From positions 65,825,352-65,889,351 of the forward strand of contig JAPFBE010000003.1 of the NCBI GenBank assembly GCA_034336665.1: DNA of 64,000 nucleotides, in the 5' to 3' direction. The position numbers and the translations under genes were made by a program. Shown piece after piece: positions 25,408 through 39,700 of the stretch. The stretch is from Luscinia megarhynchos (Eukaryota > Chordata > Aves > Passeriformes > Turdidae). Under the pieces are notes generated by a model, which was not told the DNA's origin, did no database searches, and saw only the letters and a program-made list of their open reading frames with translations. Within the stretch, counting starts at the first letter, position 1. Each line of letters opens with the position of its first letter.

Positions 25408-27164
25408 ATTTCTGGTTGTGGGTTCTCAGAAAAAAAATGCAACTGTATTCATATGTCAAAGGCAGGGGCATCATTTGGGATCACACATGTAAGAGGAATG
25501 TGCAGGGCTGTAGGGAGGCGCACCACTGAGCAACCCAGACCACAAGACTTCTGGCTCTATCCAGAAAAATTAGAGGGATCCCAAGCACTGTCGATCCCAA
25601 AACCTTTACAGCCACAACTGGCTTTTTCAACATTTGAACCCCAGATGCTTTAGTACCACTGCATTATGTCCTGGAATTACAGCAACCTGAGTAGCATATC
25701 TAGACTAAAAAACCCCTACCTTTTTCAACAGTTTTCATATCACATAGAAACAGAAATTGATGTGGTTTCTCTCTGTTCACTCTGTGAATAAAGAGTTAAG
25801 AGCTCTTTCCCTGGCATGTTACTGTAGTGACACAAATAGTGAACTAAGTATATTTTAAACGGGGGGCATTTAAAGACTGGTTGTGAAAAAACAAGTGGGA
25901 CTGGACTGACTAATATTCTGGCGTTTAGCCAAAGGGAAAAAAAACCTAAATAATTTTGGATATTGTCTGTCATTGTCTCAAGCTGAAACTTTGAAAATTC
26001 CAATCTGTATCTGTATACCCTAGTATATATCATTACACTCTTATATCCTTACACTTGTGTTCATGTCTTTGTACCTATCATTATTAACCTAGTCTCACCT
26101 AATTCTAATTTCTTGGAAACAAATGTGGATTTATCTTTTGTGCAAGTTAAGATCGTAGTCTTGATGTAAACCAAGAATATGTATCTCAAAAGAAAATCCA
26201 TGCAACTGAAATGGAAAATAATTAAAGACAACATAAACATTCATGATTTTTAAACACTTTCTAAAGTTTTTATGGGTAGCTGGAGCAGAGTCTAGTTTTG
26301 GGCTGAGCAGTGCTGCAAATCCATTAACCTAATGGGAAGAGAAATAACATATGATTAAGTGCCCTGAAACATTCTGTAAACTCTGCTGAGAACTCCCTCC
26401 TGTGTAATTTCTGCCTTTGAAATTCTCTGCACCAAAGCACAGCACCTGCAGGCAGCTCAGGCTGGGGAGGAAAGATAAGGATGCTCTGCCCCTTGTAATA
26501 TCAAGAGAGCAGTGTCAGGAAGGAGGACTGTCTGTATTTGTTGGAATTTGGTAGGGGTTGGGATTTAAAACATTGCAAAACTCCATGAGAGCTGTGATGC
26601 CAGTATAGCATTGGGATATCAGTATCAGCATAGTCTGACATGCCTAAACACAAACATCATTGTGGAGGATGCCTGTGCTGTTGCTGTTTCATCGTTTTAA
26701 TTGCAATAATACCTAGAGGTGAAGCTGTGCTGTGCCAGCTGCACGCAGTGCATGACAATACAGCTACACGGTGTGTCTGCACTCCACTCGTTCTGCTCCA
26801 CTTACAAAAAAATACCTGTGACCTCAACTTTGAGGTGATTTAAGCAACCCTGCCTGGCTGCAGGGCAGAGGTAGGATATAAAACCCCACCCACTCTTCAT
26901 GCAAAATATGAGGCCTCTCTTGAACGTCCCATTTTGCAAAGGCCTCTCCACTATTTTCATGGGGGGAGAAGAAGATTTGCTGTCTCTGTTGGGTGCTGTT
27001 TGCTCTCTCTTTGTGGGTGTGAATCCCTGCAGGCTGGGGAGTGACAGTACCATGTCATGGCAGCCCACAGCCAGCACGGGATGCAGAAGGCACAGCTGCA
27101 CCTCCTGCCCACAATACCCCTGATCTTAGCAAGAGGGATCTGGGTGATGCTCCAGCACTCATTC

Positions 27165-27300
27165 ATAGGATCACAGAATTAGTGAAAAAGTTTGGAAAAG
27201 GTCTCTAAGTTCATTGAGTCCAGCCATCAATGCAGCAATGTCAAACCCACCACTAAACCATGTCCCTAAGTGCCACACACCTATGTGTGGAGACACATGA
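27165..27300 (-). mobile_element. CR1 LINE 3'-end fragment, minus orientation
   Basis: The reverse complement of a CR1 3' end. The plus strand reads 'ataggatcacagaatta', then 'tttggaaaaggtctctaag', 'cattgagtccagccatcaat' and 'ccactaaaccatgtccctaag', the standard order for a CR1 read backwards. Only about 135 bp of the 3' UTR region remains. The upstream CR1 body is absent or decayed past recognition after the block near 27290. Confidence 0.88.
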
Positions 27301-30300
27301 AGGAAAAAGAAGAGAACCTTCCTGAAGCAGTTTTTTCAAGCGTGGTGGAAGAGCACTGTGTTGTCTCTTGGGCAATGTTGCACAGTTACTCCATCACCCC
27401 TCCAAAGAATTCAGGCATTAAAACTTCAACACCTTAAATTATGCTGCCAGGGTCAGGAGCTGTGATGCCTCAGGCAGGTATCCAAGCCAGCCATGCTAAA
27501 GCTCACACAGAATTTCCAAGCAAGTAAGTAAAAATAACATTCCTCCTCATGTTTTTGGCTCTTGCTATCTCCATTCCAAAATGGATTAAGCAAACACACA
27601 GAGAGCAGCAGGAGATGCCAAAGAGAAGGATGTTTTATATAGATAATGGCATGCACAGCTCACATGTAGTCAGGGGCAGTGATTTCAAATGCTGCCAGTG
27701 ATTTCAGTGGCTGCTCAGTCCTGAAACAGAGAGGAGCATTCTTCTTGCAGGTCCTCAGTGCAGCTCTGAGGTTGGCAGTGATTGATCTGCTCTTCATTGC
27801 TGCTCTTCACTGGTGTACGACACCTTGGGCTGCATGCACTGCCTCTTTTTTTACATTTTGAAGGTGACTTCCATTTGCCTTTTCCCCCAAACTTTAATTG
27901 CCAAATGCTTCTGAGAAACATCTCCATGGAACTGAGGTGTTGCTCCATATCCTTTGCAAGTGTAAATTAACTAATCTTGCAGAAGTAATTGACAGAAAAG
28001 TAATTTCCCTTTATCATGACAAAGAGTATTGTAGTATGAGAGTAATGACTACAATTTAAGCAGCTATGAATTGTGCAATAGAGAGCTCTAGAACTGAATA
28101 TTGCTCACAATGAAATTTAAATTGCATTTCTTCTGCATCTAGCTGTTTATAAATAACACTGCAGTTATATCCACAATAGTCACTTTTGTCACCAATTTCT
28201 TATTGCCACTGACAATAGAAATAAAAGATCTAGCTGGCTGATGCCCTCTGTAATAAATGGAGGTTAGAATACTCTTTATTAGGCTCAAATTTTGCTATAA
28301 ATGGGAACAAAACCCTAGATACAAGAACAGCATGAAGTGAAAGTGCCTTGAAAATAGCAGCTAGCATCTCCTTCCATACCTAGTAATTAAAAAAAAAAAA
28401 CAAAAAAACAAACAAAACCATGTCTCCTTGAACTTTGTCATGTAAGTTGGGATTTTGCTTGGACCTAATTCTCAATTTACCTGGCAACCATATTTAGATG
28501 CAGAAGATTATGTTGTTTGATATGCACTGTAGTAGCCTCCAAAACCTGCTGCATCCTGCACACACAAGTACTCGCACCAATCTTCAGCAAACTCTCCATC
28601 TTTCAGTGATTTGTAACACACCCTGTGCCTGCATCCTTGGTGCAACACCCCCCTCTGACCATGGGTGCTGTGGCACCCTTTATTTACAGTTAGCTTGTGA
28701 AACTGATCTTCCTGTGCATAAGGGATAGATAAAGTCAGTCCTGCTTGTGGTTTTGGTATTTTTGCAGCTCATCAGCACGATGGAACCCACCAGCAGCCCT
28801 CTTTGAACCTAACAGGTCTTCCTAAAGGGCTAGAGCTCAGATCTGGGATCTTTGTGTGTGTTTTACTATGTGTGGACATGAAATCTGAGTGGGCACTTCT
28901 CAGCAACATCTGAGCAGGTTAAGCTGCCCACGCTGCTGTGGTCACTGTCATGTCCTTGCTGCATTTATAGGTGAGCAGGGGCTGTCCTTTCCCCAGAGAT
29001 GGTGATGCTGGCACAGGTGGGAGAGGCAGCCACATGTGCAGTGGGAGCCCACTGGTCTCCAGTGCTCTTCCTCCAGCCCAGGTGCCACGCACACATGCCC
29101 AGAAACTCCCTGCTTCTCAGAAATGCTTCCTCTGAGAAATGCAGCACTACCCAAACGGTAGGAGAAGAATGCAACAACATCTTTTCTTTGTATGTATTTA
29201 AAATATTTTTGATTGTTCTACACTTGAGCCACTGCCATCTCATTTCTCACAGTTTTTACAACAGCAATGAGTCCTCAAGACAGGATTTCAAAGAGGAAAA
29301 TGGAGTGTATTGAAGCAGGGCATGGGGTTAATAAAACCTGCAAAGGAGGTGACACTTAGAAATGCAAAGCAAAGCAGACATGGGCAGTGCTGTATGATAT
29401 GGATTGGCTCAACTAAATGGAAATGAGTATCCATTACATTTTTATAAACTTGCCAAAAATAATCAGAGGTAAACTAGCTTGAGTGTGAGCACAAGCTCTG
29501 CTGCATGCTCCTCCATGATGATGGGATAAGTTACAGATGTAAAGAATTTTTTTTTGCAGTCTGTAGAATTAGCTGACATAGCTGAGTATGCAAGAATTTA
29601 AAACATACCCTGGTTTTCTAGTGGCCCTCACATACAATGAGTAAAGGATCTTAAAGATCAATTTAAAAAAAAGGACAGGCTGAAATAGCAACAAAGAAGC
29701 AAATTAATAACTTTGTGCATGAGGGATCCTCCTGTGTTTTTTTTTGCAAGAACCCCTAACACTGATTTCTGCTCTCCTGACCCTTTCTTACCACTATGTA
29801 ATTTTATAGAGGTACAGATATCACAACTGCCTAATGCCTGACTAGAAGCAAAGGAAATAAGCATCCCTGTGCTGCCAAAAAGCATAAGGACATGAGTAAT
29901 GGGAAAACTAGTTTTATGTGACAACTGGTGAGGATTTACCTTGAAAAAAGGAATACTCAATCTGAAAACTTACACCTTGAAATTGGTTGTAATTGGAAGC
30001 CACTACAGTAGAGCAAATTGGAAACCTTTGAAATAGTGGCTAAAATATTTTTCTTTAACTGAGACCTGCGTATTAGCTTCAGTCTGAGAATAAATATTTC
30101 GAGTCAAGAATTTTTTGATAGAAATCTATAATTACCTTTGCAATATTGCTGGTATCCATCTACTTACCAAAGACTCTGACTTTATTAGCTATTTAATCAT
30201 CTGAAATACTCTGTTTCCAAATGCTTAGGGAGAACAATGCCAGATTCAGCAGCTGTTGGATTGTGTGTTTAATAACCTGTTATATTTCAGACCCTGTAGA

Positions 30301-33300
30301 AATTAGTCACTTAAACTTCTCTTCTTTTAATCGACCTCCAGGTTAAAGATATGGTCAAACTAAATCCTTTTTGAAGCTAGCTTCACAGAATTTCTGTCCT
30401 CACCTAAAATTAAGATTGCCTCAAATCCTCTGTCAGCAATATGTGTTCCTCAGAAATGTTTGAAAAATTGTTATTTTAAGGTCATGTCCTTGTGTGTATG
30501 ACAACTTAGGGGTTCTCTGCCCCAGCCTCAGCAGGAACAGGGATGAGGAACTACTTGTGCTGTGCTTCCAGAGCTGCAGCACTCACCCATGACCTGGCCA
30601 GCAAATTTATCTGATGATAACCCTCCAAACTGCCAAGAAAATCATGGAAATAAGGCCACACCCACCAGCAAGGATGCAGCCCTGGTGTAAGTGGGAATGA
30701 TTAACTCCCAGTCCCTCCCCTCCGTTTTCCATGAGGTTGTCTGCTGGAGGCAGCTTCAAGAAATCTTTCTGTGACACGGGGGAGTGACACTCTCTGTGCT
30801 CTGGCCAGCTCCATATCTTTTCTCCAAGAGATGCTGTGGGGCAGAATGACTATGGGAAAGTCTCCAGAAATTTGTCAGGGCTTAGAAAGAATGCAAAAAT
30901 GTTAGTGACCATAGACCTGGTAGAGCTGCACCCATTAGGAAATCTCACAACTTTTCTGCATGTGAGGTGTTTGTGGCTGAGTTAGTTAAGGAGCTCAGCC
31001 TTTGCCAGCTACCTTAGTCATCCAACAGCTCCAGGGCTGTCACTGTCAACCACTTGTAAAGCCAAGAGAGCCAGGAAAGGCTTCTGAGGAGCCCAAGCCT
31101 TGTAGGCCATTGCAGTAAAGAAAGAGAAAAGCTGGGATCCACAAAAGGGAGGGCAACTCATGGTAGTCATCATTTAAAATATCAATTTATACAGCTGAGG
31201 AATGAAATTACCTAGAATTTGGTTTGTTCCTCTGCCACTGACATTCTCTCCTTTGCATTCCTTTGCCATGAGTTCAGGCAGCATCATCTCCCCCACACCA
31301 TATCATCTCCCTCCATTGCTGACCCCAGATGAAGCCAGCTGAAAGGCAAGGAACACACAGGGAAACAAACTGCAGACTTAGTGGGTTTCTCAAGCATTAG
31401 GACTCCAGGGACGAGAGACTTGGCTTACAGTTGGTCAGGGAAGGTTCTGCAGCTGCCTGGAGGTGGGAAAACAAAACAGTGTCATTATTTTTACTTTGTT
31501 AATGAGACATCAGGGTGGGTCTCTACAGCTGGAAAGACAAAGGGTAGATGGAAGTCAGGCCTATTGCACAGATTCAACAGATGTCTCCTAGCCCTCCAGG
31601 AGATGATGGTAATGAGAGCAAATAGTTCCTAGCCCAGCCCACAGTGAAGGCTTTCCATGGTAGGAGAGCTTGCAGCACAGGGACTGAGCAGACAGACAGA
31701 TGGCTTCACAGCCCCACTCTGCTCCAAGCTCTCTTGAGGGTTGAGGAGGTAAGATGACAACAAAACACAACAACAGGTAGAAGTAGGAATAAGAAGTAGA
31801 AAGAAGAATGAAAGTGCACATTCACTTAATCATGGTCAGATGAGCATGAGCTGCAGGGTACTACAGAAGTAAGTTTTGAAGATGTTATTTTTGTAAGATT
31901 GTTGCTATGTTAGCTAAGTTAAAATTTAACTATTGGAAGATTTTAACTATATAAATAGTATAAATATATAGAATATTTGTTTAATGTTTGCTATGTTAAC
32001 TTTGAATATGAGGAAAAGAAAACCAGAGAGGCAGGCATTAGTCTGAGTAGAATCTGCTGCTGTTAACTGGGAAAAGTAAGGGATAGTCAGTCTCACAATT
32101 GTAAGTTTTGATAGAAAAGATGAGCTCAGAGCAAGGAGGACCACAGGTTTGTATCCATGAGGAGGATAAGAGAGGATGGCAATTTGATCTCCTGAAACCA
32201 GGATGCAAAGAATTGTGTTTTGTATGGATTTAAACAAGGTGGTTCAGAGGGTGCCTGAGTATTACAATGGTGGACTGCTGGCCTAACATTGCCAGGATCT
32301 GACCTTCATAGAGCAAGATAAAAGCACTGGCAGCCTAGAGAGAGCATCTTTGTGATGGTGCTCTAAGGGCTGTTGTATTGCCACAGCAGTAGAATGAAGG
32401 ACAAGAACGTCCAAGCAGTGCTTTAGTGGCACTGCATCAAATGCTAAGCAAGTCAGTAGCCCATTTACATCATACTGAAGTGCAGTCCAAATTATTGCAA
32501 TTAGTTTTTTTATGAAGACTAATGTGCTTTTTGCCTTCAGGTTGTGTCCAACTTTGACAAGTCTGGTTCCTGTACATTCTCAAAGCTTCTGCTTTCTGTC
32601 TGGACTTCCAATTTCTTGAACATTTTTCTCCTTTTCTGGCTTTGGATCACTTTCTGTGCTGGTCTCTCTCAGTGCCTAGTGCATGTGTTATCATACTGAC
32701 TATGGCATATTCTCTGAATTCAAGTTCTTCTTTAAAGCACTTTACTTCTGGGTAGCTCTCCAGGGAAATGTGCCTCATGCTGTTGTCTGTTTCATTTATC
32801 TCAAAGCATATCCCTGATCAGGTTCAAGAACATCTGTTTCACATCTCTTTATTTGATGTCACTTCTCAGCCCTTCCTGCTTTTCTCCTTCCTGCTTCATT
32901 GTTTTAATTCTCTGTGTTCATCTGATTTACTGTGTCATCTGTGCCAAAGCTATTTGGCCCAGTTCTCATCCTAATTATGGAAATTTACACCCCAAAGATG
33001 GAGTGAGAGCAGTTATTCTGGTGTTGCTGATACACCAGGACCTGAATCTGGGATTGATTTCTTTCTTGCAATAGCATGAGTGATTTTGGCAATGTCACTG
33101 GACAATGAACCTGCTTTCATTTAGAGTACTCAATACCAAATGAAAACTTAACAACATAAATGCTGAAAAAATAAAACATTGTATTGTAATTGTCTGCCTA
33201 CAAATGAAGTCATCTGGCAAACAGGAGTCGCTAGAGAAGCTCCTTACACTGCACTCACAACTGGAAACAAGATGGATTTTTCCTGGTTGTGTAAGCCATT

Positions 33301-34857
33301 AAACCAATGTGGCAAACAGCATAGCCTTCAGCAGCCTACAACAGGGAAGGCTTTAAAGATTACATTTATTTTGAAGCACTTAAAAATATTTTGAAAGTTC
33401 TAATCTCAGGAATAAGAAGGAAAACTGGGAATTATTGCCTGGAGGTTGTGAAACTAGAGAAAAAAATAGCATAAATCCTTCATCAATGACAAAATACTTT
33501 TTCCATAAATACAGCTTGACTCTCCCCTCATGCTTCTTTTTCACCTGTTATTCAGCTCACTGAAGTTACACTTTCTCCAAGCATCACACTTTGGCTGAGA
33601 AGACAGCATGGCCTCTTGCCAGATAAAATGGCTTAAAGACATTTCTATGCTTATTTGATTTGCTTTGAATGGACAGAACTGCTGGGTTTTTCACTATCAT
33701 CTCCTCACATTCCTGCAGCAAATCTTTCCTGTTATGCTCTGGGTCTCCCAAACTCCTTGCCTCTACAGGTTAGGGGACACTGAAAAAATGTGTAACCCTA
33801 GAGAGTGATGACAGCTTTTGCAAAGCATGTTGTTGACTTGTACAGATTCAAGCAATGGATGGGAACTGTCAGGGAAATTTAGCCATGGGCCCAGAGGCTG
33901 CCTGGGAAAGCAGTTCCCTGGCCAATGATCCTTGTGTATGTCTGAGCTGACTCACAGGTGAAAGGGAATATTTCTCCAAAACTGCCAAAACTCCCTGCAG
34001 GAGATACCCACACTGCTTTCCTCTATGGGACAGAGGAAAAAAGAGAGGAGACACAAGTAAGTGTCTCTAGGCATCAGTAAAAGGACAAAGAAATAGTTTT
34101 GCTGAAGCCTGGCTGCCAGCTTAGTGCCCCCAGAGCAGCCTGAGGATGGGAAGCACCCACCAGCTGTGTGTGCATGTTCTCATGCAGCTGCACTCGGTGA
34201 CTGCCTGTGACGTGTGGCTCAATCCTTCTCCCGGCCACATCACTGTCAGGAGGTGACATCAGTAAAGGAAATCAGCTGTGAACTGACACATATAACACTG
34301 ACACATTTTAGAAATATTTCAAAGCCATTCAGCACCTCCTCTTTTCTGTGAGCATTCACTTCTGGCCCTCCATGGTCTCCCTGACCTTGTCATGTCTGTG
34401 CACTGCTGACACTTCATCCCTGAGTTATGGATTTGTCCAGTCCTGTTTTATGATGATGATTTATCATTTGTATTACAGTCATGACTAGAGGCCTCAAGCA
34501 AGATCAGGGCTTCACAGTGCAAGTCACTGTAAAAGCATGTATTAGGAGATGGTCCTGCTCTGAAAAGTTCACAAGCAAAAGATGGGCGGATGGACAGCAA
34601 CACGGAGGTATGAAATGCAATACCCACTGTAACCTGAGGACAATCACCAGGGCAGGTGGTGTTCCTGTCCCCTGGCTCCTGCCTGCCCACATCCACACTG
34701 CTGTCTGCTACTCTTCCCCATGTCCTCCTCTCCAGGGGCTGGCACCTCCCTGCCTTGCCACACCTCTGCCTCACCACATCGCACATTGTTCCCATGCAGC
34801 TGCTCCATCACTGCTGCTGCAGCACCCCAAAATTATCAAACTTCCATTGTTTCCATG
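27301..34857. other. Unique non-coding DNA
   Basis: No gene or dispersed repeat is recognised. It contains an A-rich tract near 28389-28417. A donor-like GAG/GTAAGA has its GT at 31749-31750, and an A+T-rich stretch at about 31880-32000 holds a short perfect palindrome (31917-31931). About 32830-32950 is pyrimidine-rich on the plus strand. Confidence 0.55.
28389..28417. repeat. A-rich low-complexity tract
   Basis: A run of 12 adenines followed by CAAAAAAACAAACAAAA. The decaying A/C pattern is like an old poly(A) tail, but the sequence 5' of it matches no retrotransposon or gene that I recognise. Confidence 0.75.
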
Positions 34858-35235
34858 GAACCATAGAATTAAGGGTGGAAAAGACCTCTAAGATTATCAA
34901 GTCTGACTGTTAATCCAGCACCACTGTGTCCACCACTAAATCACATCCCCAGGTGTCACATCTACATTTTTTTTGGAGCCGTACATGAATGGTGATTCCA
35001 CCACTTCCCTAGGCAGCCTGTTCCACTGCTTGACCACCCTTTCAGTGAAGACTTTTTTCCTCATATCCAATCTAAATCTCCCCTGGTGCAACTTGAGGCC
35101 ATTTCCTCACATCCTGCCTCTTGTTACCCTGTGAGAAGGGAGTGTTTTTTCCACCACTGAGCTAATGGCTGTCACTACCAGCAGCTTTTGGTTGTCACCT
35201 CCAAAGTGAGACCAAATGGCTTAATCTCTCTTCAG
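34858..35235 (-). mobile_element. CR1 LINE 3' fragment, minus orientation
   Basis: A clear CR1 in reverse orientation. From the 3' end inwards, the plus strand reads 'accatagaatta', 'ggtggaaaagacctctaag', 'accactaaatcacatcccc', 'ccaccacttccctaggcag', 'ttgaccaccctttcagtgaag' and 'ctcccctggtgcaacttgag', in the expected order. Similarity fades after about 35140 and is lost by about 35240. The terminal octamer has been reduced to a single eroded unit. This is the best preserved minus-strand CR1 in the window and has no coding capacity. Confidence 0.93.
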
Positions 35236-36666
35236 AGCAAAATAAAACAGGTAAATTAAAATTATTGTAATCTTAGATATATAGACCTAAGATATCTTTG
35301 GTGCAAGACTGACAGTGTATTAATCTGAAAGCTCAGAGCCATACCGTGGGACAGCTGCATCCTATCCTCACTTATGAGGTTGAGACCTCACTTTTGGCTC
35401 TACCAAACATTGCCCTTGCTTTGCCTCTGCAGTACTTAGGGGATAATTGGAGGGTAACATTTTTCCTCCTTTTGTAATTTTTATTGCACTTGGCATTATG
35501 ACCAGAGCTGTTCTCTACATATAAAAATGCAGTTCACAGAGCTTAACCTCACAGATGGGTGTGTGGACTAGCATCAGCCCTGGGTTTATATGAATAATAC
35601 ATCCAACAATGCTTTGAAAATGTTGCAGACCTAGCACTCTTGTAAGTGCAAAACTATATAGTGAAGAAAAATGAGATGCAGGCTTGGTCTGAAGATTTTC
35701 AAAGAGGAAGAAGCCAGACTGTGCTTTCGAAAAAGCATGGTTATGCATGCCCTTTAGGAAAACAAGGAAATAAAACCACTGTGAGCTGTTCACACTGCTC
35801 ACAGGAGCACCAGTGCAGCTGTCAAGAGCAGGCAGACATGCTCTGAGATGGCATTAGTGTGACAAGTAGGTAATAAATTGAGGGGCTCTAGTGGGCTTAC
35901 AGGGAGGGCTTACAGGAGACACTGATGCTGCCTAGACTCCAAAGCCTGCTAGAAACAGCAGAAGATGCTGCTCCCAAAGAACCTGGAAATTGTGTCTCAC
36001 ATCTAAGAGCAATGGAAACATTATCACACTGCCACTGCCAAGGTTATGTGGAGGGCAACCTGTCCTTCATGGAGCTTTTGTAATGAGGAGCTCCACAGAG
36101 AATGGCTCAACTTGTAGCTGCAGGCAGATAGTCTGTCTTGCAACATCTGAGCCAACTTTTGGAGCTTTCATGACAGAAACTGCTCACTCCAGCCAATATA
36201 TCCTCCTACACTTAGTAATAACCTGCAACTGTGGCAGGTGGCACCAGGCAGACATTTTCTACCTACTCAATTAATCTTCAGCATAGCTCAAGCTCACAGC
36301 AAAGACCTGCATCACAAATACTTCAAGGAGTGTTTGCAGGACATAGGAATTCCTCTTTTCCCCTCAGAACCAGGGGGGACCCAGCCTTCCTAGCCCACCT
36401 GCACCTTTCCCAGGTGTGCTCCACAATTTGCTCCGTGTGTCTGTCTAGTTCCTTTCCTCATAACACACTTCAGCCTGCGTTGATCATACCTGCATGATAC
36501 AATCACCATATAATGCCACAAGGAGTGGAAACTTCCCCCATGAATTTGTTTATAAGGAGATTTTTTACCACTTAAACCTTTTGCATGGATGTAAATAACG
36601 TCACTGTAAGCAGTCTGTGATCTCATCACAGTAGGACCTTTGCTGCTGTTTAATTCATCTCCATAC

Positions 36667-36720
36667 TTTTTTTTTCTTTTCCTTTTCCTTTTTAATTTAA
36701 TTTTTTTAAATTTTTTATTC
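36667..36720. repeat. T-rich low-complexity tract
   Basis: A pyrimidine tract (T9 C TTTT CC TTTT CC TTTTT) passing into A/T-only sequence. This is ordinary low-complexity DNA. Confidence 0.8.
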
Positions 36721-39700
36721 CTTCTATAAAATAGACACAGAAGTGGTGCTGGCCTTCCTCACAGTCAGTCCAACCATGGTCCTCATGCCTCAGCACAGAT
36801 GTCACACATCACGTGCTACTCTATGCATTGACCAAAAAATGACTCATCAAACAAATTCACTTTCACCAGACAGCCATTCTTATGCCTTGTCTGTATGAGA
36901 CAGCTATTGACAATCCAGCAGCTCAGGCTGGTTTTCCTTTCCCTTTGTTTTCAGAGCTATGAGGCTGATCTAAGCTTCTTTAAGAGTGAGATGCAGAGCA
37001 AGTAGGACACAAATTTTATGGCACCAGGCTTTGCCACTTCCACTGCTCAGGGAAAACATCTGGTTCTGATGTGGCATGTGGCCTGTAAAGCAGCTGGTCA
37101 CCATGTTCCTTCAGGAAAAGGTGGCAGAGCTGAGCTGCCAGTTCAGTGTCTGAGGCTCAGACACTCAGTCTGCCGTGAGAACCCCCTCCTGAAAATGCAC
37201 GGTAAATACACCACCAGCATGCTGAGGTTGGGGGGTCAAATAATAGCAATTTATTTTTGTGGAGACACACCCATAAAAAGCCTGCTTGTTGCACTTCTCT
37301 TAGGCTGTTGCTATTTACCAAACAGCCTCAGGCTTCAGTGTCAGCCAGCGGTGCCTTGCAGGCTGGATCACAGCTCATTCACCCACGGCAGTGGCACTGT
37401 AGGGATAAACATTATACCTGTGAGGTGGAGATGTGTTATTAAAGCCATAAAGATAACAACATTGCTCCTAAGTGGAGAAATTTAGTTCAGTGTATATTAC
37501 TGTTAAGTGGCAAAATTACAGTTGCAACAATATGGGGATGTAAATGAAATTGTGTATAACATCGTGTAATCATTAAAATCCATATAAATTTTGCTCCCTC
37601 AAATTAAACACAAGTGACTACTGCTTGACACCTGAAACATTAGCATAATATTCATGCCATATGGCTGGCATTTTCTGTTTCTTATATGTCACTCTTCATT
37701 CTTGTCAGCTGCTCACAAGAACTTGCCAGATAACATCTCCACCATTGCCAAAAACGTCTAACAGCTGGTGTGGTACCGGTTAAACACTCTCTAATGTTTC
37801 AAACTTTAGTGCTCCCATCTATCCACTAGAGAGCTGGTTCTTGGAGCAGATGTTTAAGCTTTGTTTTTAAATTAACTTCAGTCTCCTTTTGTGTCAGTGG
37901 TGTGTTTTTATGCTCCATCATGCTGCCGCCTTCTGTGAGATGAATGAGCTCAGCAGCATCCAGCCTTAAAATACATCAACTGTCGTGATAAACTCTGTGT
38001 TAAAAATGCAGCTCAGACCACCTATTAGCAGAGTTGGTGATGTCTTCCATTTCCTTCTGTCCAGGTGCTCCTCTTTGCAGCATGGAGACATGCATCTGCT
38101 TGATGCCCTGGATGCCACTGGCTGCTGGAGCCCTTCTCTGACTCAGAAATTGGCCCAGATGCCCGAATGAGACTCCCGAGGGATCCAAACCACAACGTGG
38201 GCTTAAAGCCCCAGCACTGCACGGGCATGGTTTAGAGCTATGTCTGGCCCAGATGGGGATTGGACAGCAGGGCCTGTACTGGCACCCAGGCTTGCACCTG
38301 AAGTGGTCCCTAACCCCATCCTCAGCTTAAAGGATTCGAGGCCATTGAGAACAGGAGACACATCTCTGCCCATTTAAATACCCCTTAAAACAGTCCTAAT
38401 GACTAAATCAGGAATTCTCTAATGTCTTCTGCATGGAAATCAGTGTGAAATCTGCTCATGCTGAAATCCATGTAGTTGGATGATTTACATATTAAGATTT
38501 ATGATGAGCCAGGCACATGAATGCCATTGAATTAAACAAACATCCAATTTCATAACCAATCTGGTTTTGTGGATAGGACATGCAGTTCCCTTGGGGCTGT
38601 GAGCTTATAAGTCTAATTTACACCTTTGGAAAAGAGGACTCCTCGCTGTCATTGCTTTTCTCTTATTTTCCTGGTGATCTATCTTGCCTTTTGCTCCTTC
38701 AGGATCTTTTCCAGTTGAAGACACTTCCCAGTTAAAACATGGGGTTGAATTTTGAGGCACTGTGTTAGAGGGCATTTATTGAGAAGGTGCTAGGACATTC
38801 TTAAGTGCCCAGATGGCTTTGTAGGGACAAAAATGGAAAAAAAAAAGAGTGCTGGAGATATATGACCTCTGCCCCACCAGAACTGGACAGTTTTACCCTG
38901 CTAGGCTGCTTTACCTCATACAGACAATGACTTAATGCATGTCTTTTTTACATGGAGGTGTTTTAATTTGGGGTTACCTTTTGGCACAGGCCATCCCCTG
39001 TTCTGGCTGCCATACAGGCACACAACAAAAAAGAGACAGCTAAGTGAATAAGCTTCCCATCTAACACAAGGCAAGAAACAAAGGTATGGACAGGCAAAGA
39101 GTGTGGGTAAATATATAAGTTCAGTGGCAGTGCCATCACCAGCATGCCATCACCAGAAACAGTGATTTTTGCCATGCACTCACTTTGCCACGCGAGATGC
39201 ATAAACACTGGATATTCAGACTGTGGCTCATGCCTCTCATTTTCCTCTTCCTGCATGTTTAGACCTGCTCAAATGGAAGAAGAGCTGGCAGAAGACTTGT
39301 GCACTGCATATATCAAAAAGTAGATTTGCACAATTTTTTTCTTTGCAGACATTTCTGCCGCTATAAATGGATCCCTGGAAATTATCCATTTTAGATAATA
39401 GATGGAATTAGATTAGAAAGGAGACAAGATGCAATTATTCACTGAGGATGACTTGGATAAACTGGTAAAATGGGGTCTGCAGCTGGGCCTGTCAGCATCT
39501 GGTTTGTGTGCACACAGAGTAATCACAGAGGATTTTATCCTTGGCATTAGCTTGGCATGTAATAGGATAAACATACTTTCTGTTTATTGCAATACAGTCT
39601 TTTACCCACATTAAAAATCATTACTGAGACATTCTCTATCACATAACAGCTGGTATCACTTACTCCAACAAGGTGTTATCCTCTTGAAGTCCCTAAGTTG

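Larger units (their letters stand above)
20994..27164. other. Unique non-coding DNA with short simple repeats
   Basis: No gene or dispersed repeat is recognised. It holds short TG/TA microsatellites, an A-rich tract at 22025-22053, an imperfect 33-bp direct repeat at 25330-25407 and an isolated splice-acceptor-like pyrimidine tract ending at 23611. Composition is A+T-rich overall. Confidence 0.55.

Noticed and set aside
31741..31760. GAG/GTAAGA donor-like site
   Set aside because: Single donor matches are frequent by chance, and no paired acceptor with a protein-like exon is visible next to it.
37018..37485. ATG-initiated 155-codon plus-strand ORF
   Set aside because: The translation has no domain or familiar motif, and the DNA texture is more like non-coding regulatory sequence.
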